DNA of 58,000 nucleotides, from contig NC_081415.1 in NCBI RefSeq assembly GCF_030272615.1, positions 230,294,803 to 230,352,802 on the forward strand, read 5' to 3'. The translations under genes were made by a program, and so were the position numbers. Shown in pieces: positions 53,135 to 58,000 of the stretch (positions are counted from its first letter, which is position 1; the number at the start of each line of letters is the position of its first letter). The notes under the pieces are model-generated. The model ran no database searches, was not told the origin of the DNA, and saw only the letters and a program-made list of their open reading frames with translations. This DNA is from Cryptomeria japonica (lineage: Eukaryota; Streptophyta; Pinopsida; Cupressales; Cupressaceae).

Positions 53135-54670
53135 TGTTGGAATAACTGATAGAGATGATGATATACTGGTAAAGGATGATGTTGATATGAGGAGATTGAT
53201 GGATTGTTGTTGATGATATATTGATGGATTGTTGGTGATGATATATTGATGGACTATTGGTGATGATATAATTGTGATATGATGATTTATAATCAATTAT
53301 TTTTGTTGTCATTGATAGAAACCATATTTTTTTATATTTAGTATATTATCTAAGTTATCTAGGTATAGCCAAACCAGTAATGGATTGATTTGGATAGCAA
53401 AACAGCTAAGTTGTAGTCACCCAGTAAGCAGGAACAGAGAAGGAGATGGTTGCAGTAGAGATCAGTGTTGAGTTAGGTGTTGTAGTTTGGAATATATGCT
53501 TATGAAATTTTAATGAGCCTATGATAGGATTTGTATCATGTCTGTAGAACCAGAGGTCATGTTTGTAATTGATTGTTGTATATTCAGTGTAGGGTTTAAG
53601 AGTTGGTGCCAAGATCTTAAACCGGTGATGTTTTATGATTTGGCGGTGAATCTTGAAGAATCCTTCCCTATATTAGTGGTGATGTGTCAAAATCCATGTG
53701 AAGTGATAAGATTCTATTTGAGAATGATGAAGGAGTGAATTTATTTGGAAACAACAAAGTGCTTAGCAGAATGTGATAAGGGTTTGACAACTTATCAAAT
53801 CGATTTGTGGTGATGTGTTATGGTCATTCAACTGTTGTAATTATCTTGAAATTTGTTGTAATGGTCTGAAATGATTTTGTAATGATTTTTAATGATATGA
53901 TATGATCTATGATGTAAATTCATTGTAATTTAGGGTTATGTAACCGACTTATTTGAAAAGTGTATTTAGGTCGAGTTTGAGAAGAGATTTTGTGTCGGTG
54001 ATAAGAGAAGGAGAGTGTGTCAAACCAGATTGAGATGTCTGCATGTGTGAAGTAGATTGGAGCTGAAGTGGATATGTACTAGAAAGTAGAGAGTGTTGTG
54101 ATCAGGTTATTTACCTTTTGTTCCCTAACAGTTACATCAGTATTAAAATCCCTTAACCGGGTAGGTCCTAACAGGCTTGATAATTAAATCCCTTCACTGG
54201 TCGGCTCATTAACTTGAGTTTAAATCCTTTAGCAAGGTTACTCCTGATAGGGTAGAGCTCCTAACAAAGATGAGGTTAAAATCCATTCACCAAGTGACTC
54301 CTAACAAGGTCTTCTCTCAACCAAGCATTATTGTAAAGCTCCTAACCGGGCTAGGCCTTTGACAAGGCGCATTCTGAAAGAGTGCAAATTTTGTGTGTAC
54401 CAATTCCCACCGTGATTTTTCCCATTGGGGTTTCCACGTGAAAAATATTTGTGTTCATATGGTGGTTGATTTTTTTATGTGTGGATTTGATATCATTACA
54501 TTTCTTACATGTTGATGAACACATGAATGAGTAGTTTGGTAAATCTACTTTAAGTGATTGATTGAGTAGGTACCAGTACTGGTTATGAATTGATAAAAAT
54601 ATTTCAGATTATTGTTATTACTGATTCACCCCCCCCCCCTCTCAGTAATAACTAGATCCTCTCAATAACA
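53135..54670 (+). repeat. 5' LTR of third copia element
   Basis: 1536 bp, TGTTGGAATAACTG to CAATAACA. It contains a 25-bp repeat (TTGATGGATTGTTG) three times from 53196, the CTAACNGG cluster (54145-54365), the TTTTTCCCATTGGGGTTTCC box near 54417 and a C-tract at about 54629-54639. Confidence 0.85.
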
Positions 54671-54672
54671 AT

Positions 54673-54684
54673 TGGTATCAGAGC
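54673..54684 (+). other. Primer binding site of third copia element
   Basis: TGGTATCAGAGC, initiator tRNA-Met type. Confidence 0.95.
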
Positions 54685-54737
54685 ATTAGGTCCTCTTTGT
54701 GGAGAAGCTTAACCACTTGAGGTAAAGATCTGAGAAG

Positions 54738-55780
54738 ATGATGAAGAAGGAGAGTCCCAGATTCACTAAGGACAACTATAGAATATGGAGAGATAGAATG
54801 AATATTTGCATTAAAGGTATGGGTGCTCAGTTCTGGTAGCATGTTGTTACTAAGTATGTACCTCCTACCGGTCCTCTAACAATAGATCAGCTTAAGGAGA
54901 AGTGGGAAAACATTCAAGCATTGGAAGCCATTGTAAGTACACTTTTTGATACTAAATATATTGATGTCCATGGTTTAGAAACTACTTTTAAAGTTTGGGA
55001 GAAGGTAGAATTAATATATGGTGGTGATAAGCATGTTCAAAAGGCTAAAGAAGAGAGCCTTAGAGGAAAGTTTGATGATATGAGAATGATGGAAGGAGAA
55101 AATATCAATCAATATGGACAAAGGATAAAATAAGTTGTTAGTGGAATTAAAAGTGCTGGTGGTACTATAGAAGAAGATATTGTGGTGAGTAAAATTCTTA
55201 GAACCCTATTGCCTACCTATGTCATTAGAGTGTCTTCTATTCAAGAGTTGAGGTCAGTCAGTAATGATAAGGTTACTATTGATTCTTTGATTGGTAAGCT
55301 CACTGCTTTTGAGTTGAATAGTTTGATAATAGTGTAACTAAGACAGAATTTGCTTTCAAAGCATTTGTATCTAGTGTACCAGTGAGAAAAGGGAAAGATG
55401 TTTGTCATAGTCATGAATGTAGGTCGTCAAGTCATCATAGCGGTAAAAAATCTAATGTGGGTGATGAAGATAATCTGATGGAATTTGAAGCTCTATTAGC
55501 AAAAAGACTTCCTATAGGCACTGGTAATTATGAAGGAAAGATTCCTCTTAAGTGTTTCTCTTGTAACAAGATAGGACATATAGTTGCAAACTGTCCTAAT
55601 AGTGATCAAAAGGAAAAGTTTAGAAAATGTAAGGGAAAAGGAAAGAAACAGTGCTATGTTGCAGTTGATGAAGGTGTCATTGATGAGGAATCTAAGGATG
55701 AAGATAATGAGGAGATTGTTTTTGTTGTTGTTAAGGAATATTTGTCTGATAAGAAGGCTTTAGTATCTCACATTGACAAC
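54738..55780 (+). pseudogene. copia Gag, broken (third element)
   Basis: Starts MMKKESPRFTKDNYRIWRDR, like the copy at 13369. There are stops soon after (TAG following AQFW near 54838) and at 55132-55134. Pieces include ALEAIVSTLFDTKYIDVHGL, EESLRGKFDDMRMMEGENIN and LRTLLPTYVIRV. A frameshift near 55325 precedes an intact knuckle CFSCNKIGHIVANC (about 55553-55594) and a Lys/Asp/Glu-rich linker. Confidence 0.88.
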
Positions 55781-56001
55781 AGTGATGAATGGATTATTGA
55801 TAGTGGTTGCTCATACCACATGGCTGGTGATAAGAATGAGTTTATTTCTCTTGTAGAATTTGATGGTGGTGTAGTAATATTTGGGAACAATTCACCTTAT
55901 ATGGTAAAAGGTAAAGGTTCTATCTCTTTGAATGGTAAAAGTAATGTTGATGATGTATATTGTATTGAAGGTTTGAAACATAACTTGTTGAGTGTTGGTT
56001 A
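55781..56001 (+). pseudogene. copia protease (third element)
   Basis: WIIDSGCSYHMAGDKNEFIS with DSG active site, then FGNNSPYMVKGKGSISL and IEGLKHNLLSVG, ending at TAG 56000-56002 where relatives read Gln-Leu-Asn. This stretch is open and in frame with the knuckle upstream. Confidence 0.88.
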
Positions 56002-56002
56002 G

Positions 56003-57290
56003 TTGAATGATAAAGGTTATCATCTTGAGTTTAAGAATGGAGTGTGCAGGATCTTAGGATGCAAAGGAGAGTTAATTTCTACTGGTAAACAAACTAAAAT
56101 TAAGTTATTCCATCTAAATGCTAGTGTAAATAGTTGTTTGGTTGCTAAGGTTGAAGATTGTTGGTTTTGGTATACAAGGTTTTGTCATGTGAACTTTGAT
56201 ATTGTGGTTAAGCTCAACAATTCTAGTATGGTGAGAGGTATGTCATATCTTGTTAAACCAGACAATGTGATGTGTAAACAATGTCAATTGGGTAAGATGA
56301 CTACTTCTTAATTTAAGAGTAAATATTTTTATTCTGAGCATATTATAAATTTGGTGTGCACTGACTTATGTGGTCCTATGAGGACTAGAAGTTTTTATGG
56401 TGACAAATATTTCATATTATTTAATGATAATTTTTCAAGGATGATGTGGGTTACGTTTCTGAAGGAAAAGTCAGAAGCTTTCAACAAGTTCAAGGCATTC
56501 AAGGCCTTAGTAGAAAAGGAAACTGTTAAGAATCTTAAGTGCTTAAGATATGACCAGGTTTGAGAGTTTACATCATATGAGTTTGTGAGATATTGTGATG
56601 AAAATAGAATAAGGAGGTAGTCATTTTCTCCAAGGACATCGTAGGAGAATTGAATTACAGAAAGGAGAAACATAACCATTGTTGAAGTAGCAAGGACTAT
56701 GTTGATACAGGAAGAAGTACCTAAGATGTTTTGGAGAGAAGAAGTCAGCACTGTAGTATACACATTGAACTAGGTACTAGTGAAGAACGGTCATGACAAG
56801 AAACCCTATGAGTTATGGTATGGTAAAACTCCTAATGTTAGTTATTTCAAAGTCTTTGGTAGCAGGTGTTTTATAAAAAGAGATGAATATACTGGTAAAT
56901 TTGACCCTAAAAGTGATGAATGAACATTCCTTGGCTACTCTACTAAGAGCAAAGCTTTCAAGTGTTTTAAAAAAATGACAAAGAAGATTGTGGAGTTTGT
57001 GAATGTAAAATTTGATGAGTTCTTTGATAAACCTGATGATACCAACAAATCTGATCCAGTAGATGATGAACAAAAACTTGTGATTATTGAACCAGAAGTG
57101 CAGAAAGATGCTGAGCAGAACAGTGCAGAGGAAGATGCCCAACCGGTATAAGATGAAGAAGATGAAGAACAAGAAGAGGTTATTGCACCGGATCAGGTTA
57201 TACCTAGGTATGTAAGGTTAAATCATTTTGAAGACCAGATAATAGGTGACAATAATGGTGGAGTGTAGACTAGAAGAAAGAATCAGAGAA
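56003..57290 (+). pseudogene. copia integrase, broken (third element)
   Basis: Pre-integrase and zinc part (FCHVNFDIVVKL, VMCKQCQLGKMTTS) and core LVCTDLCGPMRTRSFYGDKY (Asp), with DQV followed by a stop before EFTS (second Asp region) and ITERRN (Glu). KPYELWYGKTPNVSYFKVFG and SDE-stop-TFLGYSTKSK follow, then an acidic linker. At least six in-frame stops. Confidence 0.85.
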
Positions 57291-57299
57291 ATCTCTTGT

Positions 57300-58000
57300 C
57301 TGATTTCCATAGTTGAATCAAAGACAGTGAGAGAAGCTATTAAGGATGATGATTGGTTAAAGGAAATGAATGAAGAGCTTTATCATATTTAGAAAAACAA
57401 CACTTGGTCCTCTGTTCCTAGACCTGTTGATAAAAAAGTGATTGGTACAAAGTGGGTATTTAGAAACAAGTTGAATGAAAAGGATAAGTTGTTAGAAACA
57501 AGGCAAGACTAGTTTGCAAAGGGTGTGCACAAGAAGAAGGTGAAGATTATGGAGAGACCTTTGCACCAGTTTCTAGGCTTGAAGGAGTTAGGATACTGCT
57601 TGCATTTGCAGCATTTAAAGGCTTCAAAGTTTACCAAATGGATGTAAAGTCAGCATTTTTAATGGTATTTTTGAAGAAGAGGTGTATATTGAACAATCAT
57701 ATGGGTTTCCATTGTCAGAAGATAAGGATATGGTATGCAAATTGCATAAAGCATTATATGGATTAAAGGAAGCACCAAGGGCATGGTATGAAAGACTTCA
57801 TGCACATCTAGTAAAGATAGGATTTCAGAGAACCAATGAGGACAACAATATTTATTTGAAGATTGAAAGAGACAAGATGTTGACTGTAAAAGTATTTGTT
57901 GATGACAATATATTTGGAGGAAATGATGATATGTGTATGACTTTTGTAGATGAGATGAAGGAAGAGCTTGAGATGTCTCTAAAAGGTGAGATAAAAAAAT
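57300..58000 (+). pseudogene. copia reverse transcriptase, partial (third element)
   Basis: KKVIGTKWVFRNKLNEK, a frameshifted stretch around 57485-57640, then KALYGLKEAPRAWYERLHAH and the active-site region VFVDDNIFGGNDDM (about 57892-57935). It runs to the window end at LEMSLKGEIKK. Frameshifts make it non-functional. Confidence 0.85.

Larger units (their letters stand above)
53135..58000 (+). mobile_element. Third copia element, truncated by window end
   Basis: 5' LTR, primer site, gag, protease, integrase and RT in copia order, all + strand; RNase H and 3' LTR lie beyond the window. Closely related to the element at 11912 by protein sequence but with its own stops. Confidence 0.9.

Overview
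The window is plant nuclear DNA made almost entirely of transposable elements. I see no convincing host gene, no rRNA or tRNA gene and no prokaryotic signal. The copia tRNA-Met-type primer sites, the Tat-lineage Ty3/gypsy element with two RNase H domains, the chromovirus remnants and the DUF4283-type LINE remnants all point to a seed plant. The density of nesting suggests a large, repeat-rich genome; a conifer-like gymnosperm is my guess, not something shown.

Layout. 1-2560: an old antisense Ty3/gypsy chromovirus-type pol remnant, split by a copia solo LTR (186-1613, target duplication GATAC). 3617-10524: a complete non-autonomous LTR element (target duplication AGCAC) that carries no pol, only C-rich low-complexity sequence and a 428-residue Ser/Pro/Lys-rich ORF. 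11912-35264: a decayed Ty1/copia element (target duplication CACAA). Its 3' LTR is split by a 16.1-kb, very young Tat-lineage gypsy element at 17942-34051 (target duplication ATTTG; LTRs of 1856 bp each, one difference seen by eye). 35270-46600: old intergenic sequence holding a tandem array of hairpin-forming repeats (36925-37465), a probable Tat-type solo LTR (38479-39477), an antisense gypsy integrase tail (41242-41711) and LINE-like pieces on both strands. 46600-53134: a second decayed copia element, hit by a copia solo LTR (49404-50513) and by an antisense copia LTR (from 51442). 53135-58000: the left part of a third decayed copia element that runs off the window.

How the parts relate. 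The young gypsy element has complete RT, RNase H, archaeal-type RNase H and integrase signatures, a G-patch-like segment, an extra ORF upstream of gag, and one in-frame TAG inside the protease. The non-autonomous element at 3617-10524 shares with it the polypurine tract, the TGTAG LTR start and a roughly 100-bp noncoding block upstream of the 3' LTR. A Tat-lineage relative is therefore a plausible source of its enzymes. The copia copies form one extended LTR family with shared LTR sub-motifs (a degenerate CTAAC-GG repeat cluster, a TTTTTCCCATT box and a C-tract near the 3' end).
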